A stretch of 64,000 bases of DNA. Source: Geodermatophilaceae bacterium URHB0062. Lineage in GTDB: Bacteria; Actinomycetota; Actinomycetes; Mycobacteriales; Geodermatophilaceae. The stretch's first letter is position 1; every line of letters starts with the position of its first letter. The translations under genes were made by a program, and so were the position numbers. Location: the NCBI GenBank assembly GCA_000620185.1, contig JHVO01000015.1, forward strand, positions 121,545 to 185,544, read 5' to 3'. The notes beneath the pieces are model-generated. The model had not been told where the DNA came from, did no database searches, and saw only the letters and a program-made list of their open reading frames with translations. This document shows, in pieces, positions 16,397-25,463 of this stretch.

Positions 16397-17335
16397 GTGG
16401 CAGCACCTCGGACGGCGGATACGCGGGCGACGCTGCCCCCGGCCCTCGCCGAGGCGCTGGCCGGCTACGAGGACCACCTGCGTTCGCAGCGGGACCTGTC
16501 CGAGCACACCGTCCACGGCTATGTGACCGACGCGGTGTGGCTGCTCGACCACCTGGCCCGCCGCGGTGGGCAGCAGGTGCACGACCTCGACCTGCCCGCC
16601 CTCCGCAGCTGGCTCGCCCAGGGGAGGACCCGCGGGCACAGCCGCGCGACCACCGCCCGGCACGCGGCGTCCGCCCGATCGCTCACCGCCTACCTGCGCC
16701 GCGCCGGCCTGATCCCCGAGGACGTCGGCCTCCGCCTGGTCAGCCCCAAGGCGCATCGGACGCTGCCCGACGTGCTGGCTCCCGACCAGGCCCGCGCCGC
16801 CGTCGAGTCGACCTCGGGCGCCGAGGAACCCGCGGGACTGCGGGACGCCGTCGTCCTCGAACTGCTCTACGCCAGCGGCATCCGCGTCAGCGAGCTCGTC
16901 GGTCTCGACATCGACGACGTCGACCGCGGGCGCCGGCTGCTGCGCGTGCTCGGCAAGGGCCGCAAGGAGCGCAGCGTCCCCTACGGGCTGCCGGCCGAGC
17001 ACGCGATCGACGCCTGGCTGACCCGCGGCCGCCCCGCCCTGGCCACATCCGACTCGGGGCCCGCGCTGCTCCTGGGCGTCCGGGGCCGGCGGCTGGACCC
17101 CCGCGAGGCGCGCCGCGCCGTCCACGCCGCGGTCGCCGCGGCCCCCGGCGCGCCGGACATCGGCCCCCACGGGCTGCGCCATTCCGCCGCGACGCACGTC
17201 CTGGAGGGCGGCGCCGACCTACGCTCGGTTCAGGAACTGCTCGGCCACGCTAGCCTCGCGACGACCCAGATCTACACGCACGTGACGGTCGAACGTCTTC
17301 GTGCCGTCCACGCGCAGGCGCATCCACGTGCTTGA
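16397..17335 (+). CDS. xerC: Tyrosine recombinase XerC
   Basis: Site-specific recombinase that resolves chromosome dimers at dif with XerD. The N-terminal SAM-like DNA-binding domain covers about 1-110. The catalytic set is complete: Arg163 in [13 protein letters not shown], Lys187 in [11 protein letters not shown], His258 and Arg261 in [12 protein letters not shown], the GHASLATTQ His, and nucleophile Tyr293 in IYTHV. GTG 16397 gives 312 aa, the usual length; an upstream frame from 16202 would overlap dprA. Its place after dprA is conserved in actinobacteria, so chromosomal XerC is favoured over an integrase. Confidence 0.93.
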   Translation: MAAPRTADTRATLPPALAEALAGYEDHLRSQRDLSEHTVHGYVTDAVWLLDHLARRGGQQVHDLDLPALRSWLAQGRTRGHSRATTARHAASARSLTAYLRRAGLIPEDVGLRLVSPKAHRTLPDVLAPDQARAAVESTSGAEEPAGLRDAVVLELLYASGIRVSELVGLDIDDVDRGRRLLRVLGKGRKERSVPYGLPAEHAIDAWLTRGRPALATSDSGPALLLGVRGRRLDPREARRAVHAAVAAAPGAPDIGPHGLRHSAATHVLEGGADLRSVQELLGHASLATTQIYTHVTVERLRAVHAQAHPRA

Positions 17336-17426
17336 AGGGGCGGCTCTGTGCCGAGAGGGATAGGGATGATGCCGACCGGGCAGCATTCCGGAGCAGAACC
17401 GAGCAACAGCACCGAGGAGCCCGACC

Positions 17427-18242
17427 GTGCCTGAGGCCACCATCCACCGGCTCGACGAGTACGACGACGAGCAGCCTGAGGACGCCGACGCACTCCTCGC
17501 CGAGCTGTGGGCCGACTACGTCGACACCCGCGACGCCGGGCTGCGCGACCGGCTGATCCTGCACTACGCGCCGCTGGTGAAGTACGTCGCCGGCCGGGTG
17601 GGCAGCGGTCTGCCGGCGCACGTCGAGCAGGCCGACCTGATCTCGTACGGCACGTTCGGGCTCATCGACGCGATCACCCGCTTCGAGCCGACCCGCGAGG
17701 TGAAGTTCGAGAGCTACGCGATGTCGCGCATCCGGGGCGCGATCATCGACGAGCTGCGCAACACCGACTGGATCCCGCGGTCGGTCCGCATGAAGGCCCG
17801 TCAGTTCGAGCGCACCGTCGCCGAGCTCGAGGCCCAGCTGCGGCGCACGCCCACCGACGAAGAGGTCGCCGACGCCATGGACATGGACGTCGAGGAGATC
17901 CGCAAGTTCCTCGGCCAGCTGTCCCTCGTGAACGTCGTCGCCCTCGACGAGCTGCTCACCCCCGACGACGGCGGCAGCGCCCCGCGGCTGGTCGACACGC
18001 TGCAGGACTCCACCGCGCTCGACCCACAGGCCATGGCCGAGCACGGCGAGGCCCGCCAGCTGCTCGCCCGGGCCGTCGAGCAGCTGCCCGACCGGGAGAA
18101 GGTCGTCGTCAGCCTCTACTACTTCGAGGGCCTCACCCTGGCCGACATCGGACGAGTCCTCGGCGTGACCGAGAGCCGGATCTGCCAGCTGCACACCAAG
18201 GCCGTCCTCCACCTGCGCACCAAGCTCGCCGACATCGCCTGA
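17427..18242 (+). CDS. whiG: FliA/WhiG family RNA polymerase sigma factor
   Basis: An alternative sigma factor of 271 aa. Region 2 includes [21 protein letters not shown] and [18 protein letters not shown]. The WIPRSVR stretch begins region 3, and region 4 holds [37 protein letters not shown]. This is the FliA/WhiG group, which drives flagellar genes in motile actinobacteria and sporulation genes in Streptomyces; either role is possible here. The GTG start follows GAGGAG at suitable spacing. No anti-sigma gene is adjacent. In Geodermatophilaceae, which form motile cells, a flagellar role is plausible but inferred. Confidence 0.94.
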   Translation: MPEATIHRLDEYDDEQPEDADALLAELWADYVDTRDAGLRDRLILHYAPLVKYVAGRVGSGLPAHVEQADLISYGTFGLIDAITRFEPTREVKFESYAMSRIRGAIIDELRNTDWIPRSVRMKARQFERTVAELEAQLRRTPTDEEVADAMDMDVEEIRKFLGQLSLVNVVALDELLTPDDGGSAPRLVDTLQDSTALDPQAMAEHGEARQLLARAVEQLPDREKVVVSLYYFEGLTLADIGRVLGVTESRICQLHTKAVLHLRTKLADIA

Positions 18243-18281
18243 CCCGTCGGTCCGGACTACGCCGGAAGGCCGGTCGCGGGG

Positions 18282-19127
18282 ATGACACCGCACACGACGG
18301 TTCCTCCGGGAAGCGTCCTCGCCGCCTTCGGGCACCCTCAAGCGACGGCGCGGCCCCTCCGTGGCGGCGAGGGACGCGCGTGGTCGACCGGCCGACTGGT
18401 CCTGAAACCGGTCCACGACGAGGTCGAGGCGGCCTGGGTCGGCGACGTCCTGTCGGCGGTGGTCGAGGACGGCTTCCGGATCAATCGACCGGTCCGGTCG
18501 ACGGCCGGCGGCTGGGTGGTCGACGGCTGGGCGGCGTGGCACCTGCTCGCCGGGGCACACGACACCTCGGGCCGGTGGGCCGAGGTGCTCCAGGTCGGGC
18601 GACGCCTCAACCACGCCCTGAGGACCCTGCCACGGCCTGCCTTCCTCGACGCACGGACGAGCCCGTGGGCAGTCGGCGATCGAGTCGCCTGGGACGAGGA
18701 GCCCCTAATTCTCGTGCACGACGCGTTGCGTCCCGTCGCGGAGCGGCTGGCGGCGCACGTGCGGACCGAGGAGGGCCCGAGCCAGGTGATCCACGGTGAC
18801 CTCACCGGGAACGTCCTGTTCGCTCCGGGGCTCCGACCGGGGGTCATCGACTTCACCCCGTACTGGCGCCCTCCCGCCTTCTGCCAGGCAGTCGTGACCG
18901 TCGACGCGCTCTTGTGGCACCGGGCTCCGCCGTCACTGCTGGACGTCCCCGGGGTGGTGAATCGGGCATCCCTGTTCGCACGCGCCGCCCTGTTCCGCCT
19001 CGTCGCGTCGGACCGGCTCGCCTCAAACCAGCCACAAGGCGGGCGGGACCACTACCTGCGCTCCACCGTCACCGATCACGAGCGCGTCGTCGGCATCCTG
19101 GACGGTGTGCACGGCCGTTCCGCGTAG
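18282..19127 (+). CDS. Kinase-like protein of the actinobacterial TIGR02569 type
   Basis: A 281-aa protein with an aminoglycoside-phosphotransferase-like fold. The Brenner motif is HGDLTGNVLF (from about residue 171) and the metal-binding Asp lies in VIDFTPYWRPP. A Lys in WSTGRLVLKPVHDEVE may contact ATP. This resembles a family restricted to actinobacteria whose substrate is unknown. ATG 18282 lies 39 bases after whiG, so read-through from whiG is possible. It starts an accessory block that separates whiG from the M23 peptidase and rpsB. Confidence 0.82.
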   Translation: MTPHTTVPPGSVLAAFGHPQATARPLRGGEGRAWSTGRLVLKPVHDEVEAAWVGDVLSAVVEDGFRINRPVRSTAGGWVVDGWAAWHLLAGAHDTSGRWAEVLQVGRRLNHALRTLPRPAFLDARTSPWAVGDRVAWDEEPLILVHDALRPVAERLAAHVRTEEGPSQVIHGDLTGNVLFAPGLRPGVIDFTPYWRPPAFCQAVVTVDALLWHRAPPSLLDVPGVVNRASLFARAALFRLVASDRLASNQPQGGRDHYLRSTVTDHERVVGILDGVHGRSA

Positions 19128-19143
19128 GAAGGCGCACCGTCAG

Positions 19144-19149
19144 TACGGT
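19144..19149 (+). promoter_or_regulatory. -10-like element TACGGT of the PaiB-like gene
   Basis: TACGGT ends six bases before ATG 19156 and no Shine-Dalgarno sequence is visible, consistent with a leaderless transcript. No convincing -35 is seen. Confidence 0.4.
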
Positions 19150-19155
19150 TTCTCC

Positions 19156-19794
19156 ATGTACGTCCCTCGGTTCAACACGATGGAGGCCGACGAGGCACGC
19201 CGCCTGGTGACGGCCGTGGGCTCCGCGCAGCTGATCACGGTGGCGGAGGACGGTTATCCGGCGGCGACGCTGCTGCCGGTGCTGTGGGACGAGGACCGCC
19301 TGGTCTTCCACATGGCCCGGGCCAATCCGCACTGGCGCTCGATCCGGCCCGGTTCTCCGGCCCTGGCCGTGGTCAGCGGGGCCGAGGCCTACGTGTCCCC
19401 GGCCTGGTATCCGTCGAAGGACGAGCACGGCCGCGTCGTCCCGACCTGGAACTACTCCGCGGTGCACGTCACCGGCCGTGCCGAGGTCCACGACGACGCC
19501 GACTGGCTGCGCGACGCCGTCACGCGGCTCACGGACACCCACGAGCAGCAGCGGGATGCGCCGTGGGCGGTGGCGGACGCTCCGGACCGCTACCTCGACA
19601 AGCAGCTGCGCGCCATCGTCGGCGTCGAGCTGACCATCGAACGGGTCGAGGGGAAGGCCAAGCTCAGCCAGAACAAGGACGACGCGGACTTCGGCGGGGT
19701 GATCGCGGGACTGCGCCGCGAGGGAGCCGGCCGCGAAGAGCTCGTGGCCGACGCCATGGCGGCCCTCCGCCCCTCGGTCGCCGACGGCACATGA
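19156..19794 (+). CDS. FMN-binding PaiB-like protein
   Basis: A 212-aa member of the PaiB family, a split-barrel FMN-binding fold once named a negative transcriptional regulator in Bacillus. Typical segments are MYVPRFNTMEADEARRLV, YPAATLLPVLWDED, HMARANPHWRSI, YVSPAWYPSKDEHGRVVPTW and NYSAVHVTGRAEV. The last region and KLSQNK near the C-terminus are family hallmarks. It may be a flavin reductase or a flavin-dependent detoxification enzyme; direct DNA binding is doubtful. The stop overlaps the next methyltransferase start, so the two are co-expressed. Confidence 0.9.
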   Translation: MYVPRFNTMEADEARRLVTAVGSAQLITVAEDGYPAATLLPVLWDEDRLVFHMARANPHWRSIRPGSPALAVVSGAEAYVSPAWYPSKDEHGRVVPTWNYSAVHVTGRAEVHDDADWLRDAVTRLTDTHEQQRDAPWAVADAPDRYLDKQLRAIVGVELTIERVEGKAKLSQNKDDADFGGVIAGLRREGAGREELVADAMAALRPSVADGT

Positions 19795-20471
19795 CCGCGC
19801 CGGCCACCGGCGCCCGCTACGACGGACATGCGGACTGGTACGACGCCTGGGCGCACTCGGACGGCGCGACCGCCATGGCAGCGGCGCGGGCGACGCTCGA
19901 GGAGCTGATCCCCCCGGGCAGCGGCCTGGCCGTCGACCTGGGCTGCGGCACCGGCCTGCACGCGGACGTGGTGCGCCGGCGCGGCTACACCGTCGTGGGC
20001 TTGGACGTCAGCGCCGACCAGCTCCGGCTCGCCCGCCCCCGGCTGTCCGTGGTCAGAGCGGACGGCTGCGCGCTGCCCCTGCCGGACGGCGTCACGCGGC
20101 TGGTGGTGTCCGTTCTCACCCACACCGATGCCGAGGACTACCGGGCGGTCGTCGCCGAGGCGGTCCGGGTGCTCGCGCCGGGTGGCTGCTTCGTCCACGT
20201 GGGCGTGCATCCGTGCTTCGTCAGCCCCGCCGCCGAGCGGCTCGCCGACGGCGTTCGCCTCCATCCCGGGTACCGAGCGGCCGGCTGGCAGGAGCGCACG
20301 CCGTTCACGGGCAACGCCGTCCGCAGCCGCGTGGGCGTCCATCATCTGCCGCTGCAGGACCTGCTGACGGCGGCGCTGCATCCCGAGGCGCCGCTGGACG
20401 CCGTCGTGGAGCGAGGGGGCGGCGCCGCGCCCGAGCTGCTGGCGTTCCGCCTCAGGCGCCGACCGGACTGA
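19791..20471 (+). CDS. Class I SAM-dependent methyltransferase
   Basis: A 226-aa methyltransferase. Motif I is LAVDLGCGTGLHADVVRRRG (about 44-63), followed by the motif II acidic loop in VVGLDVSADQLRLARPR. The downstream motif is VRVLAPGGCFVHVGVHP. The N-terminus ARYDGHADWYDAWAHSD matches small Methyltransf_11 proteins with unknown acceptor. ATG 19791 overlaps the PaiB-like stop, so this may modify the same compound, which is inference. Confidence 0.88.
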   Translation: MTAPATGARYDGHADWYDAWAHSDGATAMAAARATLEELIPPGSGLAVDLGCGTGLHADVVRRRGYTVVGLDVSADQLRLARPRLSVVRADGCALPLPDGVTRLVVSVLTHTDAEDYRAVVAEAVRVLAPGGCFVHVGVHPCFVSPAAERLADGVRLHPGYRAAGWQERTPFTGNAVRSRVGVHHLPLQDLLTAALHPEAPLDAVVERGGGAAPELLAFRLRRRPD

Positions 20472-20521
20472 CGCCGCCGGTCCGGATGTTCGCGCGCCGG
20501 CGCTCTGCCAGGCTCGAGCCC

Positions 20522-21298
20522 GTGCCCATCGACTTCCACGACACGGCCAACCGGCGCACGTACTCCGGCCGGGAGGCCGACGACTCCTGGCGGACGGCGA
20601 TCACCGGTCTGGCCGACCCGGCCGGCGCCGCCGTCGTGGACGTCGGCTGCGGCGGCGGCACCTACACGCGTGCGTGGCACGAGCTGGGGGCGGCGAGCGT
20701 CACCGGCGTCGACTTCAGCGAGCCGATCCTCGACGAGGCGCGGGCCGCGCACGGGCATCTGCCCGGCGTCGGGTTCCGGCTGGGGGAGGCCGCGGCCACC
20801 GGGCTGCCCGACTCCTCCGCCGACGTCGTCTTCGAGCGGGCCCTCATCCACCACGTGCCCGATCTGGCGGCGGTGGTGAGGGAGGCGGCGCGCGTCGTCC
20901 GGCCCGGCGGCGTCTACGTGATCCAGGACCGGACACCCGAGGACGTCGCCGAGCCGGGTGCGCCGGAGCATCCGCGGGGCTGGCTGTTCGAGGTCTTCCC
21001 GCGGCTGCTGGAGGTGGAGAACGCCCGCCGTCCGAGCGCGAGCACGGTGGCCGACGCCATGACTGCCGCCGGTCTCCGGGATGTCAGCAGCAGCTCGCTG
21101 TGGGAGGTGCGCCGCCGGTACGCCGACCGCGAGGACTACCTCGCCGAGATCGCCGAGCGGACCGGGCGCTCGATCTTGCACGAGCTCGACGACGGCGAGC
21201 TCGACCACCTCGTCGCCGAACTGCGCACCCGTCTGTCCGAGGGGCCGGTCGTCGAGCGGGACCGCTGGACCCTCTGGACGGCCGTCCGCGACGCGTGA
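20522..21298 (+). CDS. Class I SAM-dependent methyltransferase
   Basis: A second methyltransferase, 258 aa, not closely similar to its upstream neighbour. Motif I is VVDVGCGGGTYTRAWHELG, motif II VTGVDFSEPILDEAR, and later motifs are DVVFERALIHHVPDLAAVVR and RVVRPGGVYVIQDRT. The acceptor is unknown. GTG 20522 is chosen because CAGGCT lies seven bases upstream in leaderless spacing; ATG 20486 would add 12 Arg-rich residues. It ends three bases before the convergent GntR gene. Confidence 0.87.
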   Translation: MPIDFHDTANRRTYSGREADDSWRTAITGLADPAGAAVVDVGCGGGTYTRAWHELGAASVTGVDFSEPILDEARAAHGHLPGVGFRLGEAAATGLPDSSADVVFERALIHHVPDLAAVVREAARVVRPGGVYVIQDRTPEDVAEPGAPEHPRGWLFEVFPRLLEVENARRPSASTVADAMTAAGLRDVSSSSLWEVRRRYADREDYLAEIAERTGRSILHELDDGELDHLVAELRTRLSEGPVVERDRWTLWTAVRDA

Positions 21299-21301
21299 CG
21301 C

Positions 21302-21709
21302 TCAGCTCGTCGGTCGCGCGCCGCTGACAACGGGCAGGACGGCCGCGAGCGCCGCCCGCACGTCGTCGTCGCCGGCGCCCAGCAGCCGTGCCTGCCGCAC
21401 GAAGGCGGCAGCGTGCTCGCGCAGTTCGCGCTCCCGCTGGGCCGCCGTGCTCGGGCGCGCGCTCGCCAGCACCCGCGTGCCGCCGCCCCGCCGGGACGCG
21501 ACCAGGCCGGCGGTCTCCAGTTCGCGGTACGTCCGCGCGACGGTGCCGACGGCCAGCCCGAGGTCCGCGGCCAGCTGGCGCAGGGGTGGCAACCGGTCGC
21601 CATGGCCCAGCACGCCGGACCCGATGAGTTCGACGAACTGGCGACGCAACTGCTCGTACGGCGGCGTCGGATCGGTCGTGTCGACGCGCAGCGGGGGTGG
21701 CGCTGTCAT
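21302..21709 (-). CDS. GntR-family regulator, YtrA type
   Basis: A 135-aa repressor-like protein with an N-terminal winged helix: PPYEQLRRQFVELIGSGVL, RLPPLRQLAADLGLAVGTVA and TYRELETAGLVASRRGGGTRV. The short C-terminal region (two helices, no large ligand domain) is the YtrA subgroup, which usually controls an adjacent transporter or membrane protein. Its ATG overlaps the stop of the upstream membrane protein gene (ATGA). It probably binds the large palindrome at 22600-22670 and represses its own operon; this is inference from position. Confidence 0.92.
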   Translation of the reverse strand: MTAPPPLRVDTTDPTPPYEQLRRQFVELIGSGVLGHGDRLPPLRQLAADLGLAVGTVARTYRELETAGLVASRRGGGTRVLASARPSTAAQRERELREHAAAFVRQARLLGAGDDDVRAALAAVLPVVSGARPTS

Positions 21710-22590
21710 CGCGGCGCCTCGACCGGCGTCGGAGCGCGGTGCCCGCTGCCGGCCGGTGCCACCAGGACACCCACGCACCAGGCGGCGAGCCCCACGAGCG
21801 CCGGCACCAGCGCCCACAGGACGGCCACGGCGAACGACGACCCGGCCGGCGGGCACACGTGGTTGTGCAGGGCGGCGGCGGTCAGCAGGCTCACCCCGGC
21901 GAAGGGCAGGGCCACCAGCAGGCCGCACGCCGCGACGACCGCTTCGGCCGCCTGACGGCGCAGAGCATCGTCGACGGTGGTGTCCTCGCCCTGCCGCGGC
22001 CGCCGGACCACCCGTCGGAGCGCGAAGCCGGCCAGCACCACACCCGCGACGACCACGAGCGCGAGCGGGACGGCGTAGAAGGAACCCGGCCATGGGCCCG
22101 TAGCACCGCCCATCACCGCGCTGCACCGGCGGGCGAACGACCGGCCCGCCCGCCCGAGGTCGTCCGCTGATCCCGTCGCGGTGGTGAGGGCGAGGACGAG
22201 CAGCAGGAGCGCGGTCGCCGTGCCGACGGCCGCCGTCAGTCGACGGGGCAGGTAGTCGCGCACCCGGCGGACCTCGAGCGCGGCACTGCGCACCGGTCCC
22301 TGTGGCGCCGCGACACGCAGCTCGCCGAGCACGACACCGACGAGGACGCACAAGGCGCAGAGGGGCACCGCCAGCATCAGCCCCCGCCCGAGCACACCGT
22401 GCTGGGCGGAGACGATCGCGACCACCACTCCCGCGGCGAGCCCCGCGACGCGCCACCGCCGCGTCGTCCGGGCCGCCTGCGTCAGCCGCGCGGTCAGCAC
22501 GAGCGGCAGGGCCCGCGAGCGCCGCCGCGACGCCACCGCCGACACGACCACCACGGCGAGCAGGAAGGAGAGCGGTACGACGATGCCCAC
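21706..22590 (-). CDS. Polytopic membrane protein co-transcribed with GntR regulator
   Basis: A 294-aa integral membrane protein with about eight hydrophobic segments, beginning with GIVVPLSFLLAVVVVSAVAS. I do not recognise it beyond the pattern of YtrA-linked membrane proteins, some of which contain DUF1648. A Cys pair (FARRCSAVMGG and HNHVCPPAG) lies in presumed loops. GTG 22590 is preferred because AGGGG lies six bases upstream; longer frames run into the palindrome. The first gene of a two-gene operon, it may respond to cell-envelope stress. Confidence 0.8.
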   Translation of the reverse strand: MGIVVPLSFLLAVVVVSAVASRRRSRALPLVLTARLTQAARTTRRWRVAGLAAGVVVAIVSAQHGVLGRGLMLAVPLCALCVLVGVVLGELRVAAPQGPVRSAALEVRRVRDYLPRRLTAAVGTATALLLLVLALTTATGSADDLGRAGRSFARRCSAVMGGATGPWPGSFYAVPLALVVVAGVVLAGFALRRVVRRPRQGEDTTVDDALRRQAAEAVVAACGLLVALPFAGVSLLTAAALHNHVCPPAGSSFAVAVLWALVPALVGLAAWCVGVLVAPAGSGHRAPTPVEAPR

Positions 22591-22599
22591 GGATATCCC

Positions 22600-22670
22600 C
22601 TTGTGCCAGGTGTCTGTGACAAATGGCAGCGTGGGCCACGGCCGCATTTGTGTCAAGCACCCGGCACAAG
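22600..22670. promoter_or_regulatory. Two-armed 26-base palindrome over the membrane protein-GntR promoter
   Basis: Bases 22600-22625 match the reverse complement of 22645-22670 at 21 of 26 positions, with a 19-base spacer. On the minus strand the outer arm carries TTGACA (22656-22651), a perfect -35, about 60 bases before the operon start. The matching blocks are CTTGTGCC at the ends and ACAAATG next to the spacer. This looks like an operator for the co-encoded GntR protein. Confidence 0.65.
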
Positions 22671-22674
22671 ACGC

Positions 22675-23199
22675 TCATCGCCAGGGGAGCAGGCGCACCC
22701 GCGGCGGACCCAGCAGCGCCATGGGGTCGAGGTAGGTCTCACCGCGCCGGAGCCCCCAGTGGAGACAGGCCGACACCGGGCAGCCGGTATGACCGGCGGC
22801 CAGCCTGCCGATCGGCGACCCGCGCGTCACGCGGACGCCCGCGGCGACCGAGGGATCCACCGGCTCGTACGTCGTCCGCAGCCCGCCGGCGTGGTCGATG
22901 CTGACGACCGGGCGACCCGCGACCATGCCGGCGAACACCACGACGCCGTCGCCGGCCGCGAGCACCGGCGTCGACGGGGACCCGGCGAGGTCCACGCCGC
23001 GGTGCCCGGCCGTGTAGGGGTTCGGCAACGACTCGAAGGGTCGGGTGACCCGCGGTCCGGGAACCGGCGACCTCCACAACGCCGCGACCCGAGCGGGCGG
23101 GGCCGGCGTCGGCCGGATCGGACCGGCGACCGCCGGGAGTGGAGTGACAGTGACCGCGGCGAGGAGCAGGAGCGGGAGGGCCAGGAGGTGGGCGCGCAT
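22675..23199 (-). CDS. Secreted M23-family peptidase
   Basis: A 174-aa exported metalloendopeptidase likely to cut peptidoglycan cross-links. The signal peptide is [18 protein letters not shown] with cleavage near AVAG. The M23 zinc site has H and D in AGHRGVDL and the second His cluster in [22 protein letters not shown] also has two Cys near the active site. The compact lysostaphin-like fold has no SH3 or LysM part. The start at 23199 is fixed by the signal peptide. An M23 gene divergent from rpsB is also found in Mycobacterium, so the pairing is ancient. Confidence 0.92.
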   Translation of the reverse strand: MRAHLLALPLLLLAAVTVTPLPAVAGPIRPTPAPPARVAALWRSPVPGPRVTRPFESLPNPYTAGHRGVDLAGSPSTPVLAAGDGVVVFAGMVAGRPVVSIDHAGGLRTTYEPVDPSVAAGVRVTRGSPIGRLAAGHTGCPVSACLHWGLRRGETYLDPMALLGPPRVRLLPWR

Positions 23200-23495
23200 G
23201 CCGCCACCCTGGGCCCGGGGGCACTGCCGGAGGGCCGACCGGCCGGATCTGTGGACGACCGGAAACCTGGGGACGGCTGCTCCCCGGACTCGCGTATGCT
23301 GATCGGTGCGGCCCGTTCCGACGGGTCGACTTCGCGCGTCCTCATCCCGCTGTTTCAAGCGGGGCAGTCGCCACCTCGGTCCCAGCGGGCAACCGCCGGG
23401 GGTGTGGCGCGGCCGGACGCCAGGGCGTGCACCACCCGGTGCCCGCGGCAACCGAGAAGCGCGGCCACCGGCCGCGCGCACAGAGGAAGGCGACC
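23200..23495 (+). promoter_or_regulatory. rpsB promoter and long leader
   Basis: A gap of 296 bases without a supported ORF. TATGCT at 23295-23300 is a candidate -10, giving a leader of about 190 bases. A hairpin CCCGCT-GTTTCA-AGCGGG lies at 23346-23363. The Shine-Dalgarno AGAGGAAGG is at 23482-23490. Long rpsB leaders are often sites of S2 autoregulation, which is possible but not shown here. Confidence 0.45.
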
Positions 23496-24428
23496 ATGGC
23501 AGTCGTCAGCATGAAGCAGCTGCTCGACAGCGGCGTCCACTTCGGGCATCAGACCCGCCGCTGGAACCCGAAGATGAAGCGATTCATCTTCACCGAGCGC
23601 AACGGCATCTACATCATCGACCTGCAGCAGACGCTCGGGTACATCGACAACGCCTACGAGTTCGTCAAGCAGACCGTGGCCCACGGCGGCTCGATCCTGT
23701 TCGTCGGCACGAAGCGTCAGGCGCAGGAGGTCGTGGCCGAGCAGGCCACCCGCGTCGGCATGCCCTACGTCAACCAGCGCTGGCTGGGCGGCATGCTCAC
23801 CAACTTCTCGACCGTGCACAAGAGGCTCCAGCGGCTCAAGGAGCTCGAGGACCTCGAGCAGACCGGCGCGCTGGTCAGCCTCTCCAAGAAGGAGCAGCTG
23901 GTCCTCAGCCGCGAGAAGGCCAAGCTCGAGCGCAGCCTCGGCGGTATCCGCGACATGCAGAAGGTGCCCAGCGCCATCTGGATCGTGGACACCAAGAAGG
24001 AGCACATCGCCGTCGGCGAGGCGCGCAAGCTGAACATCCCGGTCGTGGCGATCCTCGACACCAACTGCGACCCCGACGAGGTCGACTACAAGATCCCGGG
24101 CAACGACGACGCGATCCGCAGCATCGCCGTCCTCACCCGTGTGGTCGCCGACGCCGTCGCGGAGGGCCTCATGGCCCGCTCGGCCGCGCAGGCCGACGCC
24201 GGTCGCGGCGAGGCCGGCGAGCCGGTCATCGGTGGCGACGAGCCGCTGGCCGACTGGGAGCGCGAGCTCCTGACCGGCGGTGCCGACGCGGCCGCCGCGG
24301 CTCCGGCCGAGCTGCCCGAGACCCCGGCCGAGCCGCCGACGGTCACCGCGAACGAGGTCGCCCCGACCGCGGGCGTGCCCGCCACGGGCAGCACCGAGAC
24401 CGGCACCCAGGGCGCTCAGAACGGCTGA
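23496..24428 (+). CDS. rpsB: 30S ribosomal protein S2
   Basis: Binds the 30S subunit near the platform and helps recruit S1. Diagnostic segments are [52 protein letters not shown] and [19 protein letters not shown]. The 310-aa length exceeds the E. coli protein (about 240) by an acidic, Ala/Glu/Thr-rich C-terminal tail, common in actinobacteria. ATG 23496 has a strong Shine-Dalgarno sequence; upstream in-frame starts at 23306 and 23427 are ignored. tsf follows after a strong hairpin. Confidence 0.98.
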   Translation: MAVVSMKQLLDSGVHFGHQTRRWNPKMKRFIFTERNGIYIIDLQQTLGYIDNAYEFVKQTVAHGGSILFVGTKRQAQEVVAEQATRVGMPYVNQRWLGGMLTNFSTVHKRLQRLKELEDLEQTGALVSLSKKEQLVLSREKAKLERSLGGIRDMQKVPSAIWIVDTKKEHIAVGEARKLNIPVVAILDTNCDPDEVDYKIPGNDDAIRSIAVLTRVVADAVAEGLMARSAAQADAGRGEAGEPVIGGDEPLADWERELLTGGADAAAAAPAELPETPAEPPTVTANEVAPTAGVPATGSTETGTQGAQNG

Positions 24429-24435
24429 ACGAGCC

Positions 24436-24473
24436 TGCGCCGCCCCCGCCCCCGACCGGGCGAGGGCGGCGCA
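24436..24473 (+). terminator. Hairpin between rpsB and tsf
   Basis: TGCGCCGCCC and GGGCGGCGCA pair with a second block CGCCC/GGGCG inside and a short loop. There is no T-run. It probably attenuates or sets the ratio of rpsB to tsf message rather than ending all transcription. Confidence 0.55.
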
Positions 24474-24515
24474 TCGGCACGCCCGATTCCCGCACTCCGA
24501 ACAAGAGGAACAGAC

Positions 24516-25331
24516 ATGGCTGACTTCACCGCAGCCGACGTCAAGCGTCTCCGCGACGCCACCGGCGCCGGCATGATGGACTGCAAGAAGGCGCTCACCG
24601 AGGCCGACGGCGACTACGACAAGGCTGTCGAGATCCTGCGCGTCAAGGGCGCCAAGGACGTCGGCAAGCGCCTCGAGCGCTCCACGACGAACGGCGTCGT
24701 CGTCAGCAAGGACGGCGCGCTGCTCGAGCTCGACTGCGAGACCGACTTCGTCGCCAAGAACGCCGACTTCGTCAAGCTCGCCGAGCGACTGCTCGACATC
24801 GCGCTGGAGAACAAGCCGGCCGACGCCGAGGCGCTGCTGAACACCGAGGTCGACGGCCAGACCGTCGCCGCCCTGATCGAGGGCGAGTCGGCCCGCATCG
24901 GCGAGAAGCTCGTGCTCAGCCGGGTCGCCATCTTCGACGGCACGACCGCCACCTACCTGCACAAGCGGGCCACCGACCTGCCCCCGGCCATCGGTGTCGC
25001 GGTGCAGTACTCCGGTGGCTCCGAGGACGCCGCCCGCAGCCTGGCGATGCACATCGCCGCCGCGCGCCCGCGCTTCCTCACCCGCGAGGAGGTCCCGGCC
25101 GAGACGGTCGAGACCGAGCGTCGCGTCGCCGAGCAGACCGCGAAGGAGGAGGGCAAGCCGGAGCAGGCGATCGTCAAGATCGTCGAGGGCCGGGTCAACG
25201 CCTTCTACAAGGACTTCGTCCTGCTCGAGCAGCCGTCGATCACCGAGCCCAAGCGCACGGTCAAGCAGATCGTCGACGAGGCCGGTCTGACCGTCGAGCG
25301 CTTCGCGCGCTTCGAGGTCGGCCAGGCCTGA
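24516..25331 (+). CDS. tsf: Elongation factor Ts
   Basis: Nucleotide-exchange factor for EF-Tu. The N-terminal UBA-like part is [20 protein letters not shown], followed by [19 protein letters not shown]. The core contacting EF-Tu includes the invariant [14 protein letters not shown], and [20 protein letters not shown] is near the C-terminus. The 271-aa length is normal for actinobacteria. ATG 24516 follows AAGAGGAA. It lies between rpsB and pyrH as usual. Confidence 0.98.
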   Translation: MADFTAADVKRLRDATGAGMMDCKKALTEADGDYDKAVEILRVKGAKDVGKRLERSTTNGVVVSKDGALLELDCETDFVAKNADFVKLAERLLDIALENKPADAEALLNTEVDGQTVAALIEGESARIGEKLVLSRVAIFDGTTATYLHKRATDLPPAIGVAVQYSGGSEDAARSLAMHIAAARPRFLTREEVPAETVETERRVAEQTAKEEGKPEQAIVKIVEGRVNAFYKDFVLLEQPSITEPKRTVKQIVDEAGLTVERFARFEVGQA

Positions 25332-25349
25332 GCCGCGAGCAGCAGTGCC

Positions 25350-25387
25350 GAACGGCCCCGTTCCCCTTCCGGGGAGCGGGGCCGTTC
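25350..25387 (+). terminator. Strong terminator after tsf
   Basis: A 17-bp stem with one mismatch (25350-25366 with 25371-25387) encloses a TTCC tetraloop and is followed by GTCTGT. It lies 19 bases after the tsf stop and closes the rpsB-tsf unit before pyrH. Confidence 0.8.
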
Positions 25388-25463
25388 GTCTGTCCGGCTG
25401 TGGCCGGTCCCCCCGCATGCGGCAGGATCACCGCAGCACCGACACCGAACGAGGGATGACGCG

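Noticed and set aside
16397..17335. Phage or island integrase instead of XerC
   Set aside because: Conserved place after yraN-comM-dprA and before whiG, normal XerC length, and no attachment site or phage genes nearby.
18282..19127. Antibiotic resistance phosphotransferase
   Set aside because: Only the general kinase motifs are shared; sequence and context fit an actinobacterial family of unknown substrate, not known aminoglycoside enzymes.
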